Assembly: GCA_029582155.1 (NCBI GenBank)
Contig: CM055900.1
Location: forward strand, 43,955,624-44,019,623
Length of the DNA: 64,000 nt
Reading direction: 5' to 3'
DNA from: Panopea generosa
Lineage: Eukaryota; Mollusca; Bivalvia; Adapedonta; Hiatellidae
The notes under the pieces are model-generated. The model had not been told where the DNA came from. It saw only the letters and a list, made by a program, of their open reading frames with translations, and ran no database searches. Both the position numbers and the translations under genes were made by a program. Of this stretch, positions 35,800 to 49,100 are shown piece after piece (positions within the stretch are counted from its first letter, which is position 1; each line of letters starts with the position of its first letter).

Positions 35800-37750
35800 A
35801 TTATATACAGTTTCATTGAAATCCCACAGTTGGTTCGTGACGAGTAGATTCTGAAATGTTATTCACGAAACTTAACCTGGTGACTTAGATTTTTTGACAG
35901 GGTTGACCTGACATGATCAAACTTGAGAGAGGTCAATAAAACCAGTTTATTGTTAAAACCTATCTATATTATATAGATTGTTCTATCAACTTATCAAGTC
36001 ACTCTGGATGATTGCTTCCTGGGTGGTATATAACCAGTACTAATGTTGTGACGATCTATTTTGACACAACTGTGATTTATCTTATTTACAATATGTTGCT
36101 GAAGCAATGTGTGACAATCATTGACATAAAAATGAAATATTATTATAGATAGACTTGTGAACATATGTTTTTTTTATAAATACATGAAGATAATTTAACA
36201 TCTGCCAATAAACATGCGAATATACTCATCATATAGACTGTACAACAGCTGTGTAGTGAGATCTGGTAATTTGAGCATGCACTGATTCAATGTTACAAGT
36301 TGTATATGTTGAGGGAAAATACCTAGGGTTTACCTAGATAAAATGGGGCAAACCGAACACGAAGAACATCGATAATCACCGAAGACGAACGAACGCGTAC
36401 GGAAACGGCCGAGCGAATATCGGCTTTTATTTTACTTCGATAGATGGATTTGAAGGTAAAAGAAGGAAATAGCTTGAAGATTTATTTGTTTACATTATGT
36501 ATATAGACTAACATAAAAAAGCGAACGTAAAAGTTTTATTACATTTTACAGAATAGTATTCTTTTCTCCTTCGATAATTTACAGATAACAACCCGTATCT
36601 ATAATGGTATTGTCTATCCACGACGATGTACAAGCGTATTAGGTTTTATTTATCTACGACGAAAGGGGTGTCAGGGTAATAAAAAAAATACAACCGAACG
36701 TTGAACTTTTAGAAAAACACGAATTTAATAATTTAATACATAAAATTACAGTTAATTATATTTTGCTTATTAGTGTTTAACAAAAATAGTATTCAGTTTA
36801 CATAGAACTATAACACATCGGCCTGTATAATCTCGGTAACAATAAGGTATATCTTAATATCTGAGAATATATGTTTTATGATATATTTTTAAAGTATGTT
36901 TGTCCTTTTTATAGTTTTTCACAAGCACTGTCAGATTTTAAGAGCATCCTCGTAAAAGATAACTTGAATATGGATTTATGTGTATTTTTATTATTAGTAA
37001 ACATCAATGTCTCGGGGCCATATCAATTAAAAGGGATGTATACGACAATGTCGCAAATTGAGTTTACCCGTTCAAGTATAAAAGCACTGTTAACATCTTT
37101 GGACCAGTAAAATAGTATACCTAGATATAAACTGTACTTAATCGTTACACTTTTAATAAATGTACTTTAACCGATATCCTTAACCTTATTTATACAATTT
37201 TTTTCCGCGTAAGTTTTAAAGTTTCATAGCACAGTTTGGCACATATTCTGAATATATGGTATGATATGATTCGCAATTTATTATAGACGTACGTGTTTTA
37301 AAATATTATTTCGATTTTATTATCTGTTCTCAAGTGTTTAATTTGTCTATCAGTGAGGTATAAAGTGGATTTTCTTAAAGTACAAATTGGACATCGATAT
37401 TACCTTCTGTTATCCCACATTGCCCCACAGCCTGTGACGAGGGGAATACAATAACGCACTGTCAACGATTGGCTCAAGCTGTGTGACGCCATAGTGTCCA
37501 AAGGTTTTTGAGAATTACTGTTCCATTGTAATGAAGAATTTGTACTCCATAGAATATGTACTCCTCGGTCCGTATTCTACGTAGAATTTCGGCGACAGTT
37601 TTTTCACTTGATACGTCATAATTTGAGCGTATTGCGTTATTTTTTTCCTGTCTTTTGCATTGAAAAGTTGGTATAACGGCAAATATTTGATGTACGTGTA
37701 TCCACGTAAAATATTAAGTATTGTAGATGGCGTTTTATTTATCATGTAAA
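35800..37750. other. Stretch without recognised gene
   Basis: Apart from the SINE core remnant near 36010, no exon or repeat array is supported. A protein-like open run on the minus strand at 37515-37745 has no recognised family. Confidence 0.35.
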
Positions 37751-37754
37751 AAAA

Positions 37755-38072
37755 TCATGGGCGAAGGTTGGGAAGGAGGGAGGGAGAGCATTCGTACACA
37801 CCTTATGCTCATCACCAGTCTTCGTTTAGGTGGGAAGACGGAGAGGAAACGTACTTGGGTTAGTGAGTGTGTTGAGGAGAGGTAGGGAGCGTGGGCTTGT
37901 TGGTGGATGGGAAGAAGGGGAGGGAAGGTAGGGTGATGGGTGGGTGGGAGGTAGAGTGGGTGGATGAGAAGGTGCAATGGAGGATGGGTGAGAGAGAAAA
38001 TTGATGGGATGAAGAGAAAAATGTTGGGATGGATTGATTGGTGGATGGATGGATGGATGGATGGATGGATGT
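37755..38072 (+). repeat. Purine-rich G-tract region ending in (GGAT)n
   Basis: Over about 300 bp the plus strand is almost only G and A with some T, including GGGAGGGAAGG-type runs; a strong quadruplex motif lies at 37917-37948. It ends in seven GGAT units (38043-38070). Open frames on the minus strand (HPSIHP repeats) are side effects of this composition. A second G tract (GGGGGGTGGGGGGG) is at 38542-38556. Confidence 0.8.
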
Positions 38073-38079
38073 AGATATT

Positions 38080-40020
38080 TTATATGCGGATATTGGTCTA
38101 GTAATATCTCCACTGTTAATAGATATTTTAAACAAAAAATGGTGTTTTACACTATCAAATGGAATTAGTGCAGGTAAGTAAAAAGAATGACAGGTTCGGA
38201 AAAATATTGATATCGGCAAGAAATCCTATCCATCCATTGATAGGAAACACAGGCAATGATAACTGATTCGTTGGAAGGCTACTATTGCAATTGAAGACAA
38301 TAAGTACGAGAAGACATCTTTAATAAAAACTTTGAAAAAGTCCTGCACAACCCCCGAAACTTTCGAATGCTGTTGCTTCGTTACTCACAAATGACTGTTG
38401 CAGACTCAAATATTTCCGAGTGACTGTACAATTTGTGTATACACTGTGATAGATTTAATAAAATAATGGTGCGGACGTCTTAACAATAGATTATGGGGGT
38501 GTAACGGAAGATTTCACCATCAGCAAAAGTTCAAAACGGACGGGGGGTGGGGGGGGACCATAGATTTAACTGTACACGTTCTATTCATGCTTGTAAGTGT
38601 CTGGACAGGTTTGTGTCAAAACCACTGGATTTTTGACTCGAGCAAAGATAGTATAAATGTGTCTTCGGATTTATATATATATTTTTATAGCAAGAGGTAA
38701 ATACTTTATCTAATTTTTATAACAATTATCATTTCATATATCACAAGATTGAAGCTTTACAATTTTATTACACGAAGTACATTAACTGTTAATTAGTTTA
38801 TTTGTGCCTTAAGGACAACTGAACCAAGATCAAATAATTGAAATGACAATAATTAGCAGTTTCCAGTAATAATGTCATGAAAGAGCTGTATATAATGTAC
38901 TAAAGGCAAAGATCTGGCAGTTCAAATTACACACTCTTCGGGTATTCTGTTTAATTTAAATTATTATAACTCAAACTTCTGGTTTAAATATTAAGTTAAT
39001 CGAACAATTATGATAATTATGTTAATAATTAATTAAGAATTACTTAAAGTAACTAGACTATAATAAATTTAAATTACTAAATCTTTCACCACCTCTCACA
39101 TAAGCGAGACATTCCCATTTAGTAAAAATCATGTAGTAATGTTTATTGATATTTCATTTTATGTATTTGATTTATGTATGTTTATGTATATATGAGTTCA
39201 GAGTTCAGAAATACACAGTCTTGGGATATATATAATTGCATTTATCATTTGCACCCTAGCAACAACGACAAACATAAAACGTTATATTGCCTCCAGGCAA
39301 TGCGGGTCGTGTATTGTCTTTAGTATTAAATTTAACTCTGTGTTGACTGCAGACGAGATACATCTACGATACATCTGTATAGGATGAATTTAGGTGTGAC
39401 ACGAGTATATGTGGTTTTGGACAAATTGTTAAGGGGAACATAAGTGTAAATATTGTTATTGATCTGATTATAACCCTAAAGCTTTATAATTTATCAGTAT
39501 TATAATACACAAAATATACATATATATTATTCAAATATATTTCCAAGTCTATATTATTAGCATTTAATGAATATGGCGTTTACATCCACTTATAAAATGA
39601 TGGATGGATAAAACATCATTCGCTGAAATTAAGCAAACGATAATATCATAAAATGTGTATCCAACAGCAACGTTATTGCAGGTAGGACAGCAATAAGGCC
39701 TTCATATTAACTGAAAGACGGAAAGACGACACACATTCAGGCAGACAGACTGACACCCTGTTGAAAGTTGATGATATCTGATATCGATTGTTTGTTTAAT
39801 GTATTACGAAAGGTATGCTGATGAACTAGGAAAGTAGTCATTCTTGGATGACAAACATCATTTCGGTATATTGAAGTAAACTAAAACGATTTTAATAGGA
39901 TAAACGTCAATTTCAGCATTACTTTGAATAAGTGAATAAGTTTAAGTCAACCAGCTATCTGAACATTTGATATTGAGACGGCGCTTGGGATCACTTAGTG
40001 GTGCCGGATAGGAACTGGGA
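38080..40020. other. Upstream flank of the 40 kb gene
   Basis: AT-rich, with no array and no recognised exon. If the AG at 40054-40055 is used as an acceptor, an untranslated first exon should lie here; its position cannot be fixed from sequence alone. Confidence 0.3.
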
Positions 40021-40081
40021 TACCATGACACTTTTCCAAATATTATTTATTACAGAAAACTGTCTCAAAGACGAAGCCAGC

Positions 40082-40163
40082 ATGTTTCCTGGAAGAACGT
40101 GTACTTGCAGAAAGGCGACAGTAATATGTTTAGTTGTGGTCAGTATGATTGGGATCTATCTAT
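40082..40163 (+). CDS. Exon 1: signal anchor
   Basis: ATG at 40082 has A at -3. It encodes MFPGRTCTCRKATVICLVVV and on to GIYL, a basic tail and one membrane segment, then a donor GTAAGT at 40164. An acceptor-like TATTTATTACAG ends at 40055, so the exon may begin there with a 26-base leader. It ends in phase 1, which exon 2 completes with TT. Confidence 0.75.
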
Positions 40164-43100
40164 GTAAGTCTTTAATATCTTTACGTTTTTATACATATAA
40201 TTTAAGCCATTGTACTATTTACACAAATATATAGCATGATCTTAAAAGGATTACATTTGTTTAACTCTAAATAAAATATTAACAGCAACCTTCTCAATTA
40301 CAATGATATAATATTATCTGTGATGATAAGCTATGTAATATGCTTAAATCTATTTTGTTATCTGTATTCTATTAAATCCCGATGTATAGTCTGGAAAAAT
40401 ATCAAAAAATTATCACATGAGGTATGGAATGTTCATGTAAGTCTGTTATAATAGAAAGTGTTTAGACTATACTTGATCATATTTCGTCGGTTGCCAAGAA
40501 AGAAAAAAATGCAGTTTGAACGCATACATTGGGCCAAATATCACAAGGTGCAAAAATGTTAACATTTCGAATGTCTCAATTTGTTTGATACACTCATACA
40601 TTAGAGACTGCATTTGAGTATTTATTTTAATGGAAAACATATATTTGCCTATTATAAATACCATAATTTTGGAAAGTTATCTTAAAAAAGGAATTTCTGA
40701 ACCAAAAATAAACAAACCAAAATAGTATCAAAAGCACATTCGAAAACAGGATTTAGAAATTATGAGTTTTTAACAGCATAGGTGCTATGAAGGGTTTAAA
40801 CGGGTTTAAACGAAAGCAATAATATCGTTTGTGTATGTACAGATCATACCAACCTTTACAAACATATCTTAATTTGTGGCAATATAACACATACAAAATA
40901 AGTGTTGGCTTGAGAGTTTTTTCGTTGATATGTACACTATAAATAAAACCAATAAATGACTCGAGAATGTGAAGATATTAATGCCATTGTCAATATTATT
41001 CAATGTTGTTTTTTTTTTAAATTTTAAGATATGATTTCGTTTCCATTAAGATATTATTAAACAATATATATACGTTATACAGACATTTAAATCAGAATTT
41101 TGAAACTGGCTAAAAGTGCTCATCCCCACCGACCCCATCCCCCACCTCAACCAAGATATCATGCTTCAATATCATGCCTATAGATACTCATCGACCGCGT
41201 ATTGCCAAAGGAATATCTATTTAATCATGCCAAAATTAATAAAATGATGAAAAGGGAATTCCTAACTTGCGCTATGCGCCTAGTTCAAATGAAATAGATT
41301 TCCCACTATGTGACATATTATATGAATCATGCAATTTTATTTTGATTTGAATTTGATCCGTCATGCAGATTTACACTTTGTAAAATGTGTTTCATGTTGG
41401 AAAGAGTCCGAATTACGATTTGAAGGTCGTCAAGCAATATTTAAGTGATGTATATTATTAAAATAAGGATTTTGTTTCAAGTTTACAAATCCGAATTTGT
41501 CACGGTTTGGTGGATTTGATATTTCAAATCATTCGTATCTGTTTTCTTTATTTATAATAATTAGATGCTTTTTATCAGTCTAAAATAGTTTTAAGACACT
41601 AAAAGTGTTTTACCTTGGGCTATATGTGTTTTGATTAAGACGCTAATAGTGTTTTACCTTTGTCTATCTGTGTTTTGATTAAGACACTAATAGTGTTTTA
41701 CCTTGGTCTATCTGTGTTTTGATTAAGACACTAATGGTGTTTTACCTCGGCGTGTTTGTGATTTAATTAAAACACTTATAGTGTTTACCTTGGCCTATCT
41801 GTGTTTTGATTAAGGCACTGATAGTGTTTTACCTTGGCCTATCTATGTTTTGATTAAGAGACTAAAAGCGTTTTACCTTGGCCTATCTGTGTTTTGATTA
41901 AGACACTAATAGTGTTTTACCTAGGTCTATCTGTGTTTTTATTAAGACACTAATAGTGGTTTTCTTTGGTCTATCTGTGTTTTGATTAAGACACTTATAG
42001 TATTTTACCTTGGTCTATCTGTGTTTTGATTAAGACACTAATAGTGTTTTACCTAGGTCTATCTTTGTTTTGATTTAGATACTAATAGTGCTTTACGTTG
42101 GTCTATCTTTGTTTTGATTAAAACACTTATAGTGTTTTACCTTGGTATATCTGTGTTTTGATTAAGACACTAATAGTGTTTTACCTTGGTCTACCTGTGT
42201 TTTGATTAAGACACTAATGGTGTTTACCTTGGTCTAATAATGTTTTACCTTGGTCTATCTGTGTTTTGATTAAGATTCTAATAGTGTTTTACCTTGGTCT
42301 TTCTGTGTATTGATTAAGACACTAAACGTTTTTGCCTTGGTCTATCTGTGTTTTGATTAAGACACGTATAGGGTTCTACCTAGGTTTATCTGCGTCTTGA
42401 TTAAGATACTTATAGTGTTTTACCTAGGTCTATCTGTGTTTTGATTTAGACATTAATAGTGTTTACCTTGGTCTATCTGTGTTTTGATTAAGACACGTAT
42501 AGTGTTTTACCTTGGTCTATCTGTGTTTTGATTAAGACACGTATAGTGTTTTACCTTGGTCTATCTGTGTTTTGATTAAGACACTAATAGTGTTTTACCT
42601 TGGTCTTTCTGTGTTTTGATTAAGACACTAATAGTGTTTACCTTGGTCTATCTGTGTTTTGATTAAGACACTAATAGAGTTTTACCTTGGTCTATCTGTG
42701 TTTTGATAAAGACACTAATAGTGTTTTACCTTGGTCTATCTGTGTTTTGATTTAGACACTAATAGTGTTTTACCTTGGTCTATCTGTGTTTTGATTGGCA
42801 AAAGATTAAAGAAGTTATTGCAGTAAAACAAAGCGAAGAATAGTTAACCTTAATTAAAATAACCAAATATTTTCTTATACACAGTACTCATTGCAACGCT
42901 GATATATCTTATTAACTAGTAACCTTTTGTCATAAATACAAGTATAATTTTGTATTTCAACGAAACTTTATGATTGGAAGTATGTATTGATATCTCTTAA
43001 CAATGCGCAGGTATTTGTTGTTTTGATATATATATCAGTGCTCTTGCTCGCACTTTTTCGCGTCTTGACTCTGAGTGTAAATCGCTGCCACTCCAATTCA

Positions 43101-46100
43101 AATCGCGTAGAACACATGTACGTGATATTTTATGAGTTTACGTTTTGATTTTAATTAACCATACAGTCGAATAGCAACACAGTCATTACGAAATTACAAA
43201 AATGTAAACAAAAGTTAAAATTTCTGTCCGATCGTCTAATATAAGAAATACACATTTCGACAATAAAAATTGTTTATTTTCTCATTTTTTTTTAATAACA
43301 GTTACTAAGAGATCTACAGGAAAAGCTTTAGCAATACTATAAACACGTTTTAATTACAATAGTATTGAGATGATATATGTTGAAACAATTTTTTCGAGAT
43401 ACCCAACTTTTGATGAACTCACTTTATACATGTGAATCAAATTAACACGCATACGTAATATCTCTTTGATCTTAATATATTATTTCGTACCAAACATAAT
43501 TTATGTACATGTACTGTTTACAAACATAAACTCATAAAAACACTAACATGTGTTCTACACGATTTTATTTGGAGTGGCAGCGATTTACACACCGAGTCAC
43601 GGCGCGAACATACCTGACGTCACTGTTTTCAGTTTGCGGAGTTTCATTCAAAATGACAGCGATTCACGCTCCGAGTCATGATGTGAACAGACTCGATGTC
43701 ACTGTTTTCAGTATGCGGAGTTTCATTCAGAGTGACAGCGATTTACACTCTGTGTCACGACGCAATCAGACTCGATGTCACTGTTTTCAGTATGCAGAGT
43801 TCCATTCAGATTGACAGCGATTTACACTCAGAGTCACGACGCAAACAGACTCGATGTCACTGTTTTCAGTTTGCGGAGTTTCATTCAGAGTGATAGCGAT
43901 TTACACTCCGAGTCTTGACACGAACAGGATCAACGTCACAGTTTTCAGTACGCCCAGTTTCATTCAGAGTGACAGCGATTTACACTCTGGGTCATGACGC
44001 GATTAGATGTCACTCTTTTCTGTATGCGCAGTTTCATTCAGAATGAAAGTGATTTACACTCCGAGTCACGATGCGAATAAAATCGACGTCACAACTTCCA
44101 TTCTGTGGAGTTTCATTCAGAGTGAAAGTAATTTTCACTCTAAGTCACGACGCGAACATGCTCGACGACACTGTTTCAGTATGCAGAGTTTCATTCGGAG
44201 TGATAGTGTTTTGCACTCAGTCACGCCGCGAACAGGCTCGACGTGACTGTTTTAAGTATTAAGAGTTTCATTCATAAAATACTACTTACATGTGTTCTAC
44301 ACGATTACTAGTCTATCAGAATTTGCAATGGAAACTATATGTTCACATATATTTAAAATGTCAGTATTTATTTTGATATTTGAAAAATGTTTATATTTGA
44401 TAACATCTGAAAATGAATAATGCGAAGTTTAATTTTTAAAATAGTTCAATACATACTATCCTAAGTAATACCACTACAATTAAACCTGTCTTAAGCAGCC
44501 AGTCAATGAAAGGAGCAAAATAACCCTTTAAGACAGGTTGTTGTCTAATACAGGTTCATTTACTCTAAAAGCATAGTAATGGGAAACAGAAAATATGGTT
44601 GCTCAAGACAGGTGGCTGCTTTATAGAAGTGACCACTTATTCAGGTTTGACTGTATTTGAAATGTAAATGAGAAGGGAAGAGGTAAAAGTTTGAATACAG
44701 AGTTACACTCATTTAAAGATGAGGTTTGAAGAGACACACACGACTTGATTAGCGCAACTTTGGTTCGGTATATAATACCGGTATTGACATCGCTGTTGTT
44801 AACGTAGGTTCAGTTTGCATGACTTACTTCGGTGTTAAATAGAAGATGTTCATCTAGACCGTTTAGTTCAATATCGCATACATTATAATTATTTTCATTA
44901 AGCGAACAACGCTATCCTTTAAATTGTGTTTATTCTCATTTTGTTTTTTCACTCGTTTTGCCTCCTTATTTATACAGACATGTAAATGACAACGGAGGAA
45001 GTAAATGTTTGAATGCAGAGTTACACTCATTTTTATGATAAGGTTTGAAGAGGCACACAAGACTCGATTAGCGCAACTTTGGTTCGATATATAATACCGG
45101 TATTGACATCACTGTTGTTCCTTAATTATAAGAGTCCGCCGTGGCCGAGTGGTCTAAGGCGCCGTCTCAAGCTCAACTACCTCTCGCTACTAAGGTTATA
45201 GGTTTGAGTCCCGCTCATTCCAAAAACTTCATTCTGAGGTCCTCCCGATCCAATACTACTGGATATGTCATATATAACCCGAAATGTATTGAAAATGGTG
45301 TTAAAACCCATTAAACAATTATGACTGCAATCGAATTTAATCTATTCAAGATGGAAGCTTTATGCACTCTCTAACATGGTTTTGTTTCATCCAACATCCA
45401 GATAGACGTTTATTTTTTTGTTTCTTGAAGCATTTCGGAAAAGGACACACTTTTGCCGCTTCATTTATCCGTCTGTCCATGCGTCCCCAAATGCATGTGT
45501 GAGTTTCTGGTGTAAATAATTGATATTTAAGCTCTGCCGATTAAATGCCAGAAAGGTGATCTTTTCGTCTTAAAATGTTTTATTGTAAACCCTATAGCAT
45601 CTTCAATTTTTATCTTATACTGACGAAACTTGGCAAGTGTTTATGATCATGTTGAAATTCTTGTTTTCAGCTGACCTGAGAAAAGCTTAAGTTAAGCTAT
45701 TCAGACCACCCTGTGTTTGTTGTCCGTCCGTATACTTTTGTTTTTATTCACTCTGGTACCAGCAGTCCTATGTCTCAGATAAGTTCCTAAACTAGTCGGA
45801 TAGAGTAATTGATGTCGGAGTTGCAATCTTTAAATTGTCAAATGTTGCGCTATTAGACAATCATAATGATATTAAGAACACTAATGGTACAGACAATAAT
45901 GTTGTGAACCATATTCTGCTAAAATTATGTAATAAAATAACAATTTGCAAATTTCACCGGTGGCCTGTATTTATGAAATCAACTATTATATATGGTATGT
46001 TTTGTATCTTTAAATATTTGTCTTTGCCATATTGTTCAGTTTTAGACATGACTGATCCGCATAAATTACAGAACGACACAATTGAAGTATTCGAACAAAT

Positions 46101-49100
46101 ATCCCAGCTCAACATAAGCAATTCTGAATCATTAATGTATTCTCTGGGATTGGACAAAGTGCCTTCTGGTGTATCTTCGACATTTCCAGTAATTGTTACG
46201 GGCTCCAACAGTCTCTACTTCAGCATTTCCCAGGGACTTATAAAAAGTATACATACTGTGTTGATGCCAGTGTATCCGGACATAAAACTAATTTATTATG
46301 ACCTTGGATTAACAACTAAACAATCCGAACAGGTAAATACTACAACGGAATAAATGATCACAAAACTTTCACACACATTTACCTCATGCGCTCTTTATCT
46401 GTTTTGAGGATTTGCATTATAAAATTAACATGGCTTGAACATTGTTTTATTAAACGAATGAGTACAAAAACATGTTGTATCTTCAAAATGTACAGTGAAT
46501 ATTTGTGTCTGAATTTGTAAAATACGAAGTATTTGTGTAAATGTTTTATAATGTATTTAATAAACATCGTACAATAATCTTGTCCAATATCTAACATACT
46601 TGATAAGTTCATAGAACAACGTACTTCGTTAAATTATAATAATTTACTTTTCCGATGTGAAACAATATACTGAGTAACGTCAAATTATGGACTTGTAAAT
46701 GGAAAATAATAGACTTCGTCAATGTACGTGGTAAATGTCTTGGTGAATATCAAATAATGTATTTTCCCAATGCCAAACAATATACTTGGTAAATGCCATA
46801 TAATATACTTGATGAATGTCATATAATGTATTGATTAATGTCGGATAATGTACTTGGTAATTGTCATAAAATCTTTTTTGGCAAATGTCAAATGATATAC
46901 TCAGTAAATGGTACATGATGTGCTTGGTAAATGTCGAATAATATCTTTTGCAAATGTCAATAATATACTCGCTTAATGCTTGATGATGTTTTTTGTAAAT
47001 GTCATATGATGTATTTTGCAAATGTCCAATGATATACTCGGTCAATGGCACATAGTGTGATTGGTAAATGTCGTAAAATGGATTTTGCAAATGTCAAATG
47101 ATATACTCGGTAAATGGCACATGGTGTGATTGGTAAATGTCGTATGATGTATTTTGCAAATGTCAAATTATATACTCGGTAAATGGCACATGGTGTGATT
47201 GGTAAATGTCGTATAATGTATTTTGCAAATGTCAAATGATCTACTCGGTAAATGCCATATGATGTTTTTTGTAAATGTCATATAATATGATTCGTCAATT
47301 TCAAATTATAATAAGGATAATTATATTGTACAGACCTGGTTCTGGATGCAAATGGGATGTTCTATAGTTGTGAAGTTAACAACTTTGCTGTTAACCATTT
47401 GATTAATAACAACAGCTGGACCGGCTGAAATATCTTTAAAACGAGAGCCATGCAAAAAAATTGAAGGGGATCGACTGACATATTGATTTTGTAATTAGCT
47501 ATATTCTATTCGGCAGTTTTAAACAGAAAACATTTCAATGATATATTTATATATATATATATATATTCGTTGGTGTTAGAATGAACACGTTAACAAGGGG
47601 TATACCTTAAATGGTTTTCTTTTATTTGTAACTTCATCGATATAAACAATTTAGTTCGTGCGCTGTAAATCTTTAAAACACTTATTTATTTTATACTGAA
47701 CTTAAACAATATCATATGGTTATTGTGCTGAGATTTATAAATATCTGTTTTAGCTACGAAAGTACTGCAAATGTGATGTTCGGAAGTTTCCATTTGAACT
47801 TTTACCAGAGCATTTTAAACATCTGAAAGGGTATGCGTTTAAGCCCATAGCGATAAAAGTATGTATATTATTATTATTACTATTCTGTTATTCCAGCCCA
47901 TTAACAATAATATTAAAGTAAAACAAATCTCTGTTCTTTGAAAACATATCGCGTACATACTGTTTGTCGACCTTCACCTTATCGTCCAAGCTCTTTCTAA
48001 AGTAAAACAAATCCCTGTTCTATAAATACATACTACGTACATACTACATGACGACCTTCACCTTATCGTCCAGACGCTTTCTAAAGTGAAACAAATCCCT
48101 GTTCTATAAACACATACAACGTTCATACTACTTGACGACCTTCACCTCATCATCGTGGCTCTTTTTTAAGTAAAACAAACCCTGTACTATAAATACATAC
48201 TACGTACATACAACTTGACGACGTTCACCTTATCAGCGAGGCGTTTTCTAAAGTAAAACAAATCCCTGTTCTATAAATACATATTACGTACATACTATAT
48301 GACGACCTTCACCTTATCATCGTGGCGCTTTCTAAAGTAAAACAAATCCCTGTTCTATATATATATATATCACGTACATACTGTTTAACGATCTTCACAT
48401 TATTATCGAAGCTCTTTCTAAAGTAAAACAAGTCCCTGATCTATTAATACATATCACGTACAAACTGCTTAAATACCTTCACATTATCACCGAGGCTCTT
48501 TTTAGAGTAAAACAAGTCCCTTTGCTACATTCTGAATAGTTAATTTATAAGTCATTGCTCGCCTGTGAAAAATCAATTAAAGCACAATTGAATGTTCACT
48601 CTAAATGAGTTATGAGTAATCATTGTTCGCCTGTGATATATCAGTTAAAGCATCATTGAACCTACACTCTGAGTGGGTAATTAGTAACCATTGCGTGCCT
48701 GTGAGATATCAGTTACAGCACCATCGAAAGTACACTCTGTGCGGGTAATAAACAACGTTTGTTTGTCTCTGAGATACCATTGAACGTACACTCTAAAAGG
48801 GTAATGAGTAACAATTGCTCGCCTGTGATATATTAGTTTCAGCAGCATTAAACGTACACTCTGAATCGGTAATGAGTAATCATTGCCCGCCTCTTGGATA
48901 TAAGTTTGAGTAGCATTGAACGAACACTCTAAATGGGTAATTAGTGACTATTGTTCGCCTGTAAGGTATCAGTTTCAGCAGCATTGAATGTACACTCTGC
49001 ATGGGTAATGAGTAACCATTGCTCGCCTGTGAGATATAAGTTTCAGCAGCATTGGATGTACACTATGCATGGGTAATGAGAAACCATTGCTCGCCTATGA

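Noticed and set aside
37735..38219. Pro/Ser/His-rich minus-strand frames
   Set aside because: Translation of the purine tract and GGAT repeat.
43548..44262. Overlapping plus-strand frames over the 79 bp array
   Set aside because: Repeat-derived, in several frames at once, and inside an intron of the real gene.
45131..45215. tRNA-Leu gene
   Set aside because: The A-arm and B box are good, but the anticodon stem does not pair and a SINE body and tail follow.
46719..47235. Minus-strand frames with YIIRHLPIT repeats
   Set aside because: Products of the 24/72 bp array period, a multiple of three, inside an intron.
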